Positions 8,890 to 17,611 of a DNA stretch of 64,000 nucleotides are shown piece after piece; the stretch's first letter is position 1; each line of letters opens with the position of its first letter. The position numbers and the translations under genes were made by a program. The notes beneath the pieces were generated by a model, which was not told the DNA's origin, searched no databases, and was given only the letters and a program-made list of their open reading frames with translations. This DNA comes from Lachnospiraceae bacterium (GTDB lineage Bacteria; Bacillota; Clostridia; Lachnospirales; Lachnospiraceae), in assembly GCA_017450065.1 (NCBI GenBank), contig JAFSYI010000061.1, forward strand, positions 1 through 64,000, in the 5' to 3' direction.

Positions 8890-9738
8890 ATGGAAATAAA
8901 GGTTGCGGATAAATCGGGCTTTTGCTTTGGCGTTAAAAGGGCAGTCGATTCGGTATATGAGAGGCTTGAAAAAGGCGGGAAGATATATACATACGGCCCC
9001 ATAATCCATAATGAGCAGGTTGTCGGTGAACTTGAGGAACGGGGAGTAAAGGTAATAAACTCCGAGGAAGAGCTGATGGGGATATCTGAGGGAACTGTAA
9101 TAATAAGATCCCACGGTGTCACGAAGCATATTTACGATCTGATAGAGAACCGGGGGCTTGAGGTGGTGGATGCGACCTGTCCCTTTGTGAAAAAGATCCA
9201 CAGGATAGTGGAAAAGGAAAGCAGGGCCGGCAAACATATCATTGTCATAGGAAGCAGAAAACACCCTGAGGTTGAAGGGATAATCAGCTGGGTTGAGGGA
9301 CCTGTCACCGTTATTGAGAACGAGACGGAGGCGGATGAATTTACTCCTGAAAACAGGTGTGAGATATGTGTTGTTTCCCAAACGACCTTCAATAATAACA
9401 AATTTAAAGAATTAGTTGATATTTTTCAAAAAAAAGGTTATTATGTTAGTGTTGCCAATACAATATGTAATGCTACCGAGGAACGTCAAACGGAGGCTAA
9501 AAAGATTGCTTCATCGGTGGATGCAATGATAGTTATAGGCGGAGCAGGGAGCTCCAATACACAGAAGTTGTATGAAATATGTAAGCGTGAGTGTGCAAAC
9601 ACTCAGTACATTCAGACAGTTGATGACCTGGTACTAGATTCTATCGATTCCATTAAAAGTGTTGGTATTACAGCGGGGGCTTCCACCCCGAAAAAAATAA
9701 TTCAGGAGGTTCAAAGCTATGTCAGAGCAAACTTTTGA
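8890..9738 (+). CDS. ispH: 4-hydroxy-3-methylbut-2-enyl diphosphate reductase
   Basis: A 282-residue Fe-S enzyme that makes IPP and DMAPP in the last MEP-pathway step. The three cluster cysteines are visible in GFCFGVKRA (about residue 12), VDATCPFVKK (about 97) and NTICNATEERQ (about 193). The gene starts 9 bases after cmk. Its last 20 bases overlap rpsA. Base composition changes inside the gene: from about 9385 to 9700 codons become strongly A/T-ending (for example GVYYVSVANT and nearby lysine/asparagine codons) compared with the first half. Confidence 0.96.
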   Translation: MEIKVADKSGFCFGVKRAVDSVYERLEKGGKIYTYGPIIHNEQVVGELEERGVKVINSEEELMGISEGTVIIRSHGVTKHIYDLIENRGLEVVDATCPFVKKIHRIVEKESRAGKHIIVIGSRKHPEVEGIISWVEGPVTVIENETEADEFTPENRCEICVVSQTTFNNNKFKELVDIFQKKGYYVSVANTICNATEERQTEAKKIASSVDAMIVIGGAGSSNTQKLYEICKRECANTQYIQTVDDLVLDSIDSIKSVGITAGASTPKKIIQEVQSYVRANF

Positions 9739-10918
9739 ACAGATGTTGGAAGAATCATTTAAAACAATACATAACGGAGAGGTAGTTGAAGGTACAGTCA
9801 TCGATGTAAAGCCTGATGAGATAATACTGAACATAGGCTATAAATCAGACGGTATCATTACGAGGAACGAGTATTCCAATACGCCGAATCTCGACCTTAC
9901 CACGGCTGTAAAAGTGGGTGACACCATGGAAGCCAGGGTTATGAAGGTTAACGACGGCGACGGACAGGTTCTTCTTACCTATAAGAGGCTTGCGGCAGAC
10001 AAGGGTAATAAGAAGCTTGAGGAAGCCTTCAATAATAAGGAAGTTCTTAAGGCTACGGTTGCACAGATCCTGGACGGCGGACTTTCGGTTGTTGTTGAGG
10101 AGTCAAGGGTGTTCATTCCCGCAAGTCTTGTATCGGATACTTACGAAAGAGATTTAAGCAAGTATCTCGGACAGGAAATCGAATTCGTTATTACCGAGTT
10201 CAATCCCAGAAGACGCAGGATCATTGGCGACAGGAAGCAGCTTCTTATGGCAGAACGCGAGAAGCTTCAGGAAGAGCTGTTCTCAAGGATCAAGGTTGGC
10301 GATGTTGTTGACGGCGTTGTTAAGAATGTTACCGATTTCGGTGTATTCGTAGACCTCGGAGGAGCTGACGGACTTCTTCATATATCAGAGATATCATGGG
10401 GACGTGTTGAGAATCCCAAGAAGGTATTTAAGCCGGGTCAGGAGCTCAAGGTTCTGGTTAAGGATATTCAGGAGAAGAAGATCGCACTTTCTCTTAAGTT
10501 CGCTGATTCCAATCCATGGAATGATGCCGAGAGCAAGTATGCAGTTGACAAGGTTGTTACAGGAAAGATAGCAAGAATGACCGATTTCGGTGCTTTTGTA
10601 GAGCTTGAGCCCGGAATTGATGCACTCCTTCATGTATCACAGATATCAAGAGAGCATATAGACAAGCCTTCGGATATCCTTAAGGTAGGTCAGGAAGTAA
10701 CTGCCAAGATAGTTGATTTCAAGCCTGAGGATAAGAAGATAAGCCTTAGCATGAAGGCTTTGATCGAGCCGGAGAAGAAGGATGAAGAAGCAGCGGCTGA
10801 CGATAACGAAGAAGTTGTAAGCGTTGATATCAATGCCGAGATAGAGAAGGCTAAGGAAGAAGAAGCCAAAGAAGAGGCTGAGGCAGCTGAGAATACCGAG
10901 GAATCTGCTGCAGAATGA
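9719..10918 (+). CDS. rpsA: S1 RNA-binding domain protein (ribosomal protein S1-like)
   Basis: A 399-residue protein with four S1 domains, at about residues 18-88, 104-170, 190-258 and 275-345, then an acidic Glu/Ala-rich tail. Domains 3 and 4 carry TDFGVFVDLGGADGLLHISE-type signatures. ATG 9719 lies within the end of ispH, with GGAGGTT just upstream. Translation is therefore probably coupled to ispH. In several Clostridia IspH and S1 are a single fused protein, so this overlap looks like the split state of that arrangement. It likely helps mRNA binding to the ribosome. Confidence 0.92.
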   Translation: MSEQTFEQMLEESFKTIHNGEVVEGTVIDVKPDEIILNIGYKSDGIITRNEYSNTPNLDLTTAVKVGDTMEARVMKVNDGDGQVLLTYKRLAADKGNKKLEEAFNNKEVLKATVAQILDGGLSVVVEESRVFIPASLVSDTYERDLSKYLGQEIEFVITEFNPRRRRIIGDRKQLLMAEREKLQEELFSRIKVGDVVDGVVKNVTDFGVFVDLGGADGLLHISEISWGRVENPKKVFKPGQELKVLVKDIQEKKIALSLKFADSNPWNDAESKYAVDKVVTGKIARMTDFGAFVELEPGIDALLHVSQISREHIDKPSDILKVGQEVTAKIVDFKPEDKKISLSMKALIEPEKKDEEAAADDNEEVVSVDINAEIEKAKEEEAKEEAEAAENTEESAAE

Positions 10919-10967
10919 TCAGCCGAACAGATAAAGAAGCCTGATGATCAGGGATGATAATAACCGT

Positions 10968-11000
10968 GGATCTTCAGTAAACCAGCTATTTATAAGATCC
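10968..11000 (+). other. Inverted repeat before the cheR-like gene
   Basis: GGATCTT ... AAGATCC with a 19-nt loop, close to the ribosome site of the next gene. A smaller hairpin CCTGA-tga-TCAGG lies upstream. Neither has a T-run. Role unknown. Confidence 0.3.
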
Positions 11001-11019
11001 CGGGCTTGAGGTGAAGAAT

Positions 11020-11796
11020 ATGGCTTATACATATGAACAGTTCGAAGCTGCCATCTTAAAGATGACAACTATTGACCTTACAGCATATAAAGAAAAGCAG
11101 ATGAAACGAAGGATAGATACGCTGATCAATAAGCATAAGATCAGCGGATATGAGGAATTCGTAAAGCAGCTTAAAACAGACAAGGCTCTGTTTGATGAAT
11201 TCGTTAATTATCTGACCATAAATGTGTCGGAGTTTTACAGAAATACAGATCAGTGGGAGCTGATGGATAAGACTTTCATTCCCGAGCTGATAAAGAAGTT
11301 TGGTAAGAACTTAAAGATATGGAGTGCAGCATGTTCAACAGGAGATGAACCTTATTCACTGGTAATGGCATTCTCAAGGCACATTCCCATGAATCAGATC
11401 AAGATCATAGCAACCGATCTTGATAAGCAGGTTATAGCTCAGGCCAAGACCGGACTGTACAGTGCGAAGAGCATAGCGGGAGTTCCCGATGATTTCAAGA
11501 AGAAATATTTTACACAGATAGGTGCTTCCTATAAGATTTCCGATGAGATCAAGAGCCATGTCGAATTCAAAGAGCATAATCTTTTAAAGGATCCGTATCC
11601 TACAGGCTGTAACATCATTGTATGCCGAAACGTTCTTATATACTTTACGGATGAGGCAAAGGATGAGATTTATAAGAAGTTTAATGCTTCACTGGTAAAG
11701 GGTGGACTTCTGTTCATCGGAAGTACGGAGCAGATAGTAAATCATAAGGAATTCGGTTACGAGAGGCGTAATTCATTCTTTTATCAGAAAGCGTAA
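11020..11796 (+). CDS. CheR-family protein methyltransferase
   Basis: About 258 residues. An all-helical N-terminal domain precedes a SAM-binding domain with WSAACSTGDEPYSLVMAF near residue 105 and CRNVLIYF near 205, both hallmarks of CheR. It should methylate glutamates of chemoreceptors. No other chemotaxis gene is nearby. ATG 11020 is chosen over GTG 11011 because GAGGTGA ends just before it. A terminator embedded in repeats follows. Confidence 0.92.
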   Translation: MAYTYEQFEAAILKMTTIDLTAYKEKQMKRRIDTLINKHKISGYEEFVKQLKTDKALFDEFVNYLTINVSEFYRNTDQWELMDKTFIPELIKKFGKNLKIWSAACSTGDEPYSLVMAFSRHIPMNQIKIIATDLDKQVIAQAKTGLYSAKSIAGVPDDFKKKYFTQIGASYKISDEIKSHVEFKEHNLLKDPYPTGCNIIVCRNVLIYFTDEAKDEIYKKFNASLVKGGLLFIGSTEQIVNHKEFGYERRNSFFYQKA

Positions 11797-11800
11797 AGGG

Positions 11801-11823
11801 ACCGGGGGACGGTTCTGTGGTTC
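11801..11823 (+). repeat. GGGGGACGGTTCTG repeat unit 1
   Basis: ACCGGGGGACGGTTCTGTGG unit, immediately after the CheR gene. It is the first of several units on both sides of the terminator. This family of short GC-rich repeats is dispersed in many bacterial genomes. Confidence 0.7.
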
Positions 11824-11835
11824 GAATAATAAGAA

Positions 11836-11874
11836 GGGGCTGTCGCACTAAGAATAGTGTGGCAGCTCCTTTTT
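11836..11874 (+). terminator. Terminator of the CheR gene
   Basis: GGGGCTGTCGCAC pairs with GTGTGGCAGCTCC (one G-T and one mismatch), 8-nt loop, then TTTTT. It is sandwiched between GGGGGACGGTTCTG repeats. Confidence 0.8.
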
Positions 11875-11876
11875 CA

Positions 11877-11940
11877 TGGAACCGGGGGACTGGAACCGGG
11901 GGACGGTTCTGCGGAACTGGGGGACGGTTCTGTGGTTCCG
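11877..11940 (+). repeat. GGGGGACGGTTCTG repeat units 2-4
   Basis: Three tandem, slightly different units (AACCGGGGGACTGG, AACCGGGGGACGGTTCTGCGG, AACTGGGGGACGGTTCTGTGG). They end a few bases before the stop codon of the minus-strand nuclease gene. Confidence 0.75.
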
Positions 11941-11954
11941 ACGTTTAAGCTCCT

Positions 11955-13061
11955 TTACAATTTCAGATCTTCAACCAGTTGTTTTAATTGCTCTTCAGCC
12001 GTATCTTCACTATATGGTATGTATAATTCCTTTGATTCATATGTTTCACGGAAATATGGAAGAATGGAAGGTGACCGCGGAACCGTCCCCTGGTTCCCCC
12101 GGGGAATGAAAATACCTGTATGTTTTGTGTAGCAGGTTTCCTTCGTGGCGGGTTTGCGTCGGGAAGGATCGACGCCTGAGGCGGCGGATCTGTGTATGCA
12201 GAAGTCCTCGTTCGGAAGGTAATAGTAATCCTTATAATTGCCGTAGAACAGCTTAAGCGTCCCGGTATAAACAGGTAATCTGAGTAAGGCTGTATTATCT
12301 GAACGTATAGACAGTATTGCCTGTCCCCGGCTTGTTTTGAAGCTTTTGGGAATATGAAGGTTATGCCTGCAGGCTATTAGAAGCTCACTGCGGTGATTAC
12401 CATGATAATCTTCAAAGTAATGTATCTCATGAGATACATATATGAGCTTTAAGTCACAGATATCTGTATAGTACAGTACGGGAAGAATGTATGCCATTCC
12501 CTTAAGATCTTCGCTGTTATGAAATATAAGCGGTCCCAGAAGATCCCCTGCAGGATTACTCACATACCGGTGATATACGGAAATAAGATCACGGCCGGTA
12601 TACGGATCCGCACTGTTTATATCAAGAAGCTGCTCTATTTCTCTCTGGCGGAGCGAAGAAAGAGAGAGTATGTTCTTATAAGGCTTTATCGCAGCATATA
12701 TGTCATAGTTTTCTATACTGCCAAACGGATCGGGATAGCCATGCTTCTCAGCCTTATATCTTAAATAGGGAATGTCAAAATGATTACCGTTATAGTGTAT
12801 AAGCAGAGAAAAACGTCCTGAAATAAAGCTTATGAACTGTTCTATAAGAGCCGGTTCGTCATCCGCGGAATCGGCAAACCACTGAATGGTATTATATCCC
12901 TCCTTATCGAACCATCCACAGCCGATAAGATACAGATCTGTCTTTTCTCTCGACAGCCCTGTTGTCTCTATGTCGATAAAAAGAATCCTGTCAACCGGCG
13001 CCAGCTCTCCAATCGGATACCCCGGTTCCATATCGGGAAAGTAATCTGTAAAAATCTGCAT
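11955..13061 (-). CDS. YprB-type RNase H-like 3'-5' exonuclease
   Basis: A 368-residue protein with a DEDD-type exonuclease fold: FIDIETTGL near residue 30, LIHYNGNHFDIPYL near 110, and the third block with SADPYTGRDLISVYHRYV near 175. It fits the ribonuclease H-like YprB family, usually read as a DNA/RNA exonuclease of unknown substrate. Start ATG has AAGGAGG upstream. Near the C-terminus the residues GNQGTVPRSPS are encoded by a copy of the GGGGACGGTTC repeat, inserted in frame; the flanking residues look normal. An A/T palindrome lies upstream. Confidence 0.85.
   Translation of the reverse strand: MQIFTDYFPDMEPGYPIGELAPVDRILFIDIETTGLSREKTDLYLIGCGWFDKEGYNTIQWFADSADDEPALIEQFISFISGRFSLLIHYNGNHFDIPYLRYKAEKHGYPDPFGSIENYDIYAAIKPYKNILSLSSLRQREIEQLLDINSADPYTGRDLISVYHRYVSNPAGDLLGPLIFHNSEDLKGMAYILPVLYYTDICDLKLIYVSHEIHYFEDYHGNHRSELLIACRHNLHIPKSFKTSRGQAILSIRSDNTALLRLPVYTGTLKLFYGNYKDYYYLPNEDFCIHRSAASGVDPSRRKPATKETCYTKHTGIFIPRGNQGTVPRSPSILPYFRETYESKELYIPYSEDTAEEQLKQLVEDLKL
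12078..12106 (-). repeat. GGGGACGGTTC repeat inside the nuclease coding sequence
   Basis: GGAACCAGGGGACGGTTCCG on the minus strand is a palindromic version of the repeat at 11801-11940. It is read in frame within the last 60 codons of the YprB-type gene. Confidence 0.7.
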
Positions 13062-13077
13062 TTTCTGCCTCCTTAAT

Positions 13078-13103
13078 AAAAGTATAACATATATTATACT
13101 TTT
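13078..13103. promoter_or_regulatory. A/T-rich palindrome before the nuclease gene
   Basis: AAAAGTATAA-catata-TTATACTTTT, a perfect 10-bp inverted repeat just upstream of the ribosome site of the minus-strand gene. Both arms contain -10-like sequences. It could be an operator or overlapping promoters. Confidence 0.4.
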
Positions 13104-13271
13104 TATGATTGACGGATTGTTCGGAAAATTTCATACAATCTGAAAATTCCTTACATTAAGGAAAAAAATATTGATTAAAAAAAGGATTTCGGGGTTCGGT
13201 GCAGAATACTATTTATTAGCACCATTTAGAACCGGGCGATCATATTTGGATAAAAGGGCATAAGAAACGTC

Positions 13272-14279
13272 ATGAGTATACGTGAGATGCTTGAAGCAAG
13301 AGAAAAGGAATATTTGCGGCCATGTGCTACTCTGTCCGTTAATACAAAGGGACGTGACATCGATGAGCCGCAGTGTGATATACGTCCTGTTTTTCAACGT
13401 GACAGAGACAGGATACTGCACTCCAAATCTTTCAGGAGACTTAAGGATAAGACACAGGTGTTTCTAACGCCGGAAGGTGATCATTACAGGACACGCCTGA
13501 CACATACGCTTGAGGTATCCCAGAATGCAAGAACGATAGCCAAGGCATTAAGGCTTAACGAGGATCTTGTAGAAGCGATAGCACTGGGCCATGATCTGGG
13601 ACATACTCCCTTCGGACATGCCGGCGAACGGGCACTTGACAGGATATGTCCTGTTGGATTCAAGCATAATAAACAGAGTAAGAGAGTTGTAGAGGTGCTG
13701 GAAAAAGAAGGGAAAGGCCTTAATCTCACGTGGGAAGTGAGAGACGGTATCCTCAATCATCAGACACAGAGCATGCCTTCCACGCTGGAAGGAAAGATCG
13801 TCAGACTTTCGGATAAGATTGCATATATACATCATGACATGGATGACGCAATAAGAGGAAGGATATTAAGCGAAGCCGATATTCCGAGAGAGCTGAGGAA
13901 TACATTGGGAAATACCACGACCAAGAGGCTGGACAGGTTTATACACGACATAATAACGAACAGCCGTGATACTGATGATATAAGAATGTCCGATGAGATA
14001 GGTCAGGCCATGCAGGAGCTTCGGGCGTTCATGTTTGAGAATGTTTACCAGAATCCGAAGGCCAAAGGAGAAGAGGTCAAGGCCGAGCGCCTGGTAGAGA
14101 ATCTTTACGAATATTATTACAAGAATAATTACATGCTCCCGGATGAATACAGGATGCTGATGGAGGAAAGAGGCGACAGCCTCGAAAGAGTCGTGTGTGA
14201 TTATATTTCATCAATGTCCGACAGATTCGCCATAGCAGTATTTAATGACATATACATGCCGGATTCATGGAAGGATTAG
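13272..14279 (+). CDS. dgt: dGTPase-like HD-domain triphosphohydrolase
   Basis: A 335-residue HD-domain protein. RDRILHSKSFRRLKDKTQVF near residue 46 and the HD signature ALGHDLGHTPFGHAGE near residue 108 are characteristic of deoxyguanosinetriphosphate triphosphohydrolase-like proteins. It cleaves dNTPs to nucleosides and triphosphate. It opens the dgt-dnaG-rpoD block common in Clostridia. The ribosome site is weak. Confidence 0.93.
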   Translation: MSIREMLEAREKEYLRPCATLSVNTKGRDIDEPQCDIRPVFQRDRDRILHSKSFRRLKDKTQVFLTPEGDHYRTRLTHTLEVSQNARTIAKALRLNEDLVEAIALGHDLGHTPFGHAGERALDRICPVGFKHNKQSKRVVEVLEKEGKGLNLTWEVRDGILNHQTQSMPSTLEGKIVRLSDKIAYIHHDMDDAIRGRILSEADIPRELRNTLGNTTTKRLDRFIHDIITNSRDTDDIRMSDEIGQAMQELRAFMFENVYQNPKAKGEEVKAERLVENLYEYYYKNNYMLPDEYRMLMEERGDSLERVVCDYISSMSDRFAIAVFNDIYMPDSWKD

Positions 14280-14334
14280 ATAAGGAAACGGCATTTTGAT
14301 AATACGAAGAGAGAAGATTAAGAAGGAAGGCTAA

Positions 14335-16128
14335 ATGTACTATCCGGACAGCCTCGTTGATGAGGTCAGAACCAGAAATGACATAGTAGATGTAATATCG
14401 GGGTATGTAAGGCTTCAGAAGAAGGGAAGCAATCATTTCGGACTCTGTCCCTTTCATAATGAGAAATCGGCATCCTTCTCTGTTAACCAGCAAAGGCAGA
14501 TGTATCACTGCTTCGGATGCGGTAAGAGCGGAAATGTCATAACCTTCATAATGGAATATGAGAATTATACATTTCAGGAAGCATTAAAGCTTCTTGCGGA
14601 ACGCGCGGGAGTGACATTACCTGAGATAGAATATACGCAGGAGGCTAAGGAACGCGATAACTTAAAGGCAAGGATACTTGCGGCTTATAAGGAAGCCGGA
14701 AAGTACTATTATTATCAGCTTCGTTCCGAAGCAGGTAAGAAAGCATATGATTACTTCAGGGAAAGGGGCTTATCCGATGAGACCATGAATAAATTCGGCC
14801 TCGGATATGCCGTTACCGGACGTAATCTCATGTACCGGTATCTTAAGTCCAAAGGATATGATGACAGTGTGCTTAAGGAAATGCGCATATTCTATGTAAA
14901 TGAGCGCGACGGAATGACAGATATGTTCTGGAACCGTGCGATCTTTCCCATTATGGATGTAAACCACAGGGTCATAGCCTTCGGAGGACGGGTTATGGGA
15001 CAGGGTGAGCCCAAATATCTGAATTCACCCGAAACGATCGTATTTGACAAGGGCAGGAACCTATACGGACTTAATCAGGCCAGAACATCCAGAAAGGATA
15101 ACCTGATAATATGTGAGGGGTACATGGATGTGATAGCTCTTCACCAGGCAGGCTTCAATCAGACGGTCGGGGCACTTGGAACCGCATTCACCTCGGGTCA
15201 TGTCAATCTCGTCAAGCGTTACACGGAGAATGTTCTTCTGTGCTACGACAACGATGAAGCGGGAACGAAGGCCAATCTTAGGGCGATCCCGGTATTAAGA
15301 TCGTCGGGAGTATCGGCTAAGGTAATCGATATGAGCCCATACAAGGATCCGGATGAGTTCATCAAAAACCTTGGCCCGGAAGAGTTCGAAACAAGAATAA
15401 AGAATGCGGAGAATTCCTTCTATTATGAAGTGAGGATGCTTGAGAAGGATTATGATATAAAGGATCCTGACGGGAGGACAAGATTTACCGGTGAGATAGC
15501 AAAGAAGCTCCTTAAGTTCGAGGATGCAATAGAGAGAGACAATTATCTGCAGGCGATCTGTGCCAAATATCATATAAATGAAGAGAATATGAATAAGCTT
15601 CTGGGGAAGCTGGCGGCCAAGGGCGAGGGAATTCCCGAATATGAACGTCCCAGATCCGGCTATAACAGCAGGGTAAAGGAAGCAGATGACGGGATTAAGA
15701 AGACACAGAAGCTGCTGCTGACCTGGATCTGTGATGAACCGGAGGTTTATAAGCTGATAGAGAAATATCTTTCGCCGGATGATTTTACGGAGGATATGTA
15801 CAGGACTGTCGCAGGTATCCTCTTCGAACAGCTTAAATCGGGCGAGCCGGATCCGGCCGGGATAATCAGCAGATTTACCAATGAAGAGGAACAGAATGAA
15901 GTAGGAAGCATCTTTAATACAAAGATCGGAGACCTTGAAACGAATGAAGACCGGTCAAGGGCACTGAAGGATCTTCTTGTAAAGGTGAAGAGCCACAGCT
16001 ATGCAAGACAGGCTAAGGAGGGTGATCCTGCCGATATTAATAAGATCAGGCTTGTTATGGAAAATAAGAAGAAGCTTCAGGAGCTAAAGAATCTGAAGCT
16101 TGCATTGGGCGATAATAAGGAAAAATAG
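14335..16128 (+). CDS. dnaG: DNA primase
   Basis: A 597-residue primase. The N-terminal CHC2 zinc finger has CPFHNEKSASFS ... YHCFGCGKSGN (residues 39-65). The catalytic TOPRIM domain has ICEGYMDVIAL and LCYDNDEAGTKA near residues 260-310. A C-terminal helicase-binding region follows. Length is normal. It synthesises RNA primers for replication and lies directly before rpoD, as in the classical macromolecular synthesis operon. Confidence 0.97.
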   Translation: MYYPDSLVDEVRTRNDIVDVISGYVRLQKKGSNHFGLCPFHNEKSASFSVNQQRQMYHCFGCGKSGNVITFIMEYENYTFQEALKLLAERAGVTLPEIEYTQEAKERDNLKARILAAYKEAGKYYYYQLRSEAGKKAYDYFRERGLSDETMNKFGLGYAVTGRNLMYRYLKSKGYDDSVLKEMRIFYVNERDGMTDMFWNRAIFPIMDVNHRVIAFGGRVMGQGEPKYLNSPETIVFDKGRNLYGLNQARTSRKDNLIICEGYMDVIALHQAGFNQTVGALGTAFTSGHVNLVKRYTENVLLCYDNDEAGTKANLRAIPVLRSSGVSAKVIDMSPYKDPDEFIKNLGPEEFETRIKNAENSFYYEVRMLEKDYDIKDPDGRTRFTGEIAKKLLKFEDAIERDNYLQAICAKYHINEENMNKLLGKLAAKGEGIPEYERPRSGYNSRVKEADDGIKKTQKLLLTWICDEPEVYKLIEKYLSPDDFTEDMYRTVAGILFEQLKSGEPDPAGIISRFTNEEEQNEVGSIFNTKIGDLETNEDRSRALKDLLVKVKSHSYARQAKEGDPADINKIRLVMENKKKLQELKNLKLALGDNKEK

Positions 16129-16152
16129 AAACTATAAATACAGAGGAGGAAA

Positions 16153-17349
16153 ATGATGAGTGAGAAGCTGAAAGAGAGGGAGCAGAATACAGAAATGGCG
16201 GATGAGGCTGATATGCAGGAGCAGGATAAGCAGCAACAGGAGAAGATACAGGAAAAGCTTAAGACACTGCTTGCTAAGGCAAAGAAAAAGAAGAATGTGT
16301 TAGAGAGTCAGGAAATAGCACTTTTCTTTGCGGATATGGATATCCAGGATGACCAGATGGACAGAATAACGGACTATCTGGAACAAAACGGCGTGGATAT
16401 TCTTAAAATAACAGGGGATGATGATGAGCCTGAACCGGATGAGGAGATACTTTTATCCGAGGAAGAGGATGTTGATGTTGAGAACATCGATCTGTCGGTG
16501 CCCGACGGCGTAAGCATCGAGGATCCCGTAAGGATGTACCTTAAAGAGATCGGTAAGGTTCCCCTTCTGTCTGCGGAGGAAGAGATTGAACTCGCACAGA
16601 AGATGGAAAGAGGCGGGGATGAAGGTGAAGAGGCCAAGAAGCGTCTTGCAGAGGCCAATCTCCGACTGGTTGTCAGCATAGCCAAGAGATATGTGGGAAG
16701 GGGGATGCTGTTCCTTGATCTTATCCAGGAAGGAAATCTGGGACTCATCAAGGCAGTTGAGAAGTTCGATTACAAGAAGGGATATAAGTTCTCCACCTAT
16801 GCAACATGGTGGATCCGTCAGGCAATAACACGTGCAATTGCAGATCAGGCCCGTACGATCCGTATCCCTGTGCATATGGTTGAGACGATAAACAAGCTTA
16901 TAAGGGTAAGCCGCCAGCTCCTTCAGGAGCTAGGGCGGGAGGCAACGGCTGAGGAGATAGCCGAGGAGATGAACCTTCCGGTTGAGAGAGTCCGTGAGAT
17001 ACTTAAGATCTCACAGGAGCCGGTTTCCCTTGAAACGCCCATAGGTGAAGAGGAAGATTCACATCTGGGTGACTTTATACAGGATGATAATGTGCCGGTA
17101 CCGGCGGATGCTGCGGCATTCACGCTTCTTAAAGAACAGCTGGTGGAGGTTCTTGGTACGCTTACCGACAGGGAACAGAAGGTATTAAGGCTTCGTTTCG
17201 GCCTTGATGACGGAAGGGCGAGAACACTCGAAGAGGTCGGTAAGGAATTCAACGTTACCCGTGAGCGTATAAGGCAGATAGAGGCCAAGGCTCTGCGTAA
17301 GCTCCGCCACCCGAGCAGAAGCAGGAAATTAAAGGACTACTTGGATTAA
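16153..17349 (+). CDS. rpoD: Primary RNA polymerase sigma factor
   Basis: A 398-residue sigma-70 family group 1 factor. A charged region 1.1 (residues 1-110) precedes region 1.2 ([21 protein letters not shown]). Region 2 contains [21 protein letters not shown] and region 4.2 ends [27 protein letters not shown] precedes two adjacent ATGs (16153, 16156); either may be used. A large hairpin repeat follows the stop codon. Confidence 0.97.
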   Translation: MMSEKLKEREQNTEMADEADMQEQDKQQQEKIQEKLKTLLAKAKKKKNVLESQEIALFFADMDIQDDQMDRITDYLEQNGVDILKITGDDDEPEPDEEILLSEEEDVDVENIDLSVPDGVSIEDPVRMYLKEIGKVPLLSAEEEIELAQKMERGGDEGEEAKKRLAEANLRLVVSIAKRYVGRGMLFLDLIQEGNLGLIKAVEKFDYKKGYKFSTYATWWIRQAITRAIADQARTIRIPVHMVETINKLIRVSRQLLQELGREATAEEIAEEMNLPVERVREILKISQEPVSLETPIGEEEDSHLGDFIQDDNVPVPADAAAFTLLKEQLVEVLGTLTDREQKVLRLRFGLDDGRARTLEEVGKEFNVTRERIRQIEAKALRKLRHPSRSRKLKDYLD

Positions 17350-17357
17350 CAGGGGAT

Positions 17358-17405
17358 AAATCAATTGATGCCCTCAAGCTTGCTTGAAAGGGCAGCAATT
17401 GATTT
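17358..17405 (+). repeat. Hairpin repeat with CAAGC-TT-GCTTG tip, after rpoD
   Basis: AAATCAATTG ... CAATTGATTT forms the outer stem, GCCCT/AGGGC the middle and CAAGC-tt-GCTTG the tip. No T-run follows. The same tip is seen in the hairpins at 21206 and 21323. Confidence 0.65.
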
Positions 17406-17431
17406 AAGACCCGCCACAACATGAGCAAGAA

Positions 17432-17448
17432 GTTATGCGAAGCATAAC
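17432..17448 (+). repeat. GAA-loop hairpin
   Basis: GTTATGC-gaa-GCATAAC, a perfect 7-bp stem whose tip is GCGAAGC, a sequence known to form an unusually stable DNA mini-hairpin. Confidence 0.6.
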
Positions 17449-17507
17449 GTGATTGCGAATGGTGTGAGGATTGCGCGAGTTCGAAGAACGAAGCAATCCG
17501 TTAATCC
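17449..17507 (+). repeat. 59-bp direct repeat, copy 1
   Basis: Starts GTGATTGCGAATGGTGTGAG and ends AGCAATCCGTTAATCC. It is nearly identical to 17528-17586 (one base differs). Internally GGATTGC ... GCAATCC is an inverted repeat around GTTC-gaa-GAAC. Confidence 0.85.
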
Positions 17508-17527
17508 GAAACCAAAGTAAAACAAGA

Positions 17528-17586
17528 GTGATTGCGAATGGTGTGAGGATTGCGCGAGTTCGAAGAACGGAGCAATCCGTTAATCC
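17528..17586 (+). repeat. 59-bp direct repeat, copy 2
   Basis: Second copy, 79 bases downstream of the first. It ends 25 bases before the trmK start codon and keeps the inner inverted repeat, so it would be in or near the trmK leader. Confidence 0.85.
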
Positions 17587-17611
17587 AGACCTATACAATA
17601 CAGGTGAATAT

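Noticed and set aside
8295..9381. Two long minus-strand open frames over cmk and ispH
   Set aside because: They lie opposite two well-recognised genes, have low-complexity Ser/Leu content and no start signals.
17471..17611. Upstream extension of the trmK frame
   Set aside because: It is translated direct-repeat DNA with no similarity to TrmK; ATG 17612 has a ribosome site and the family start.
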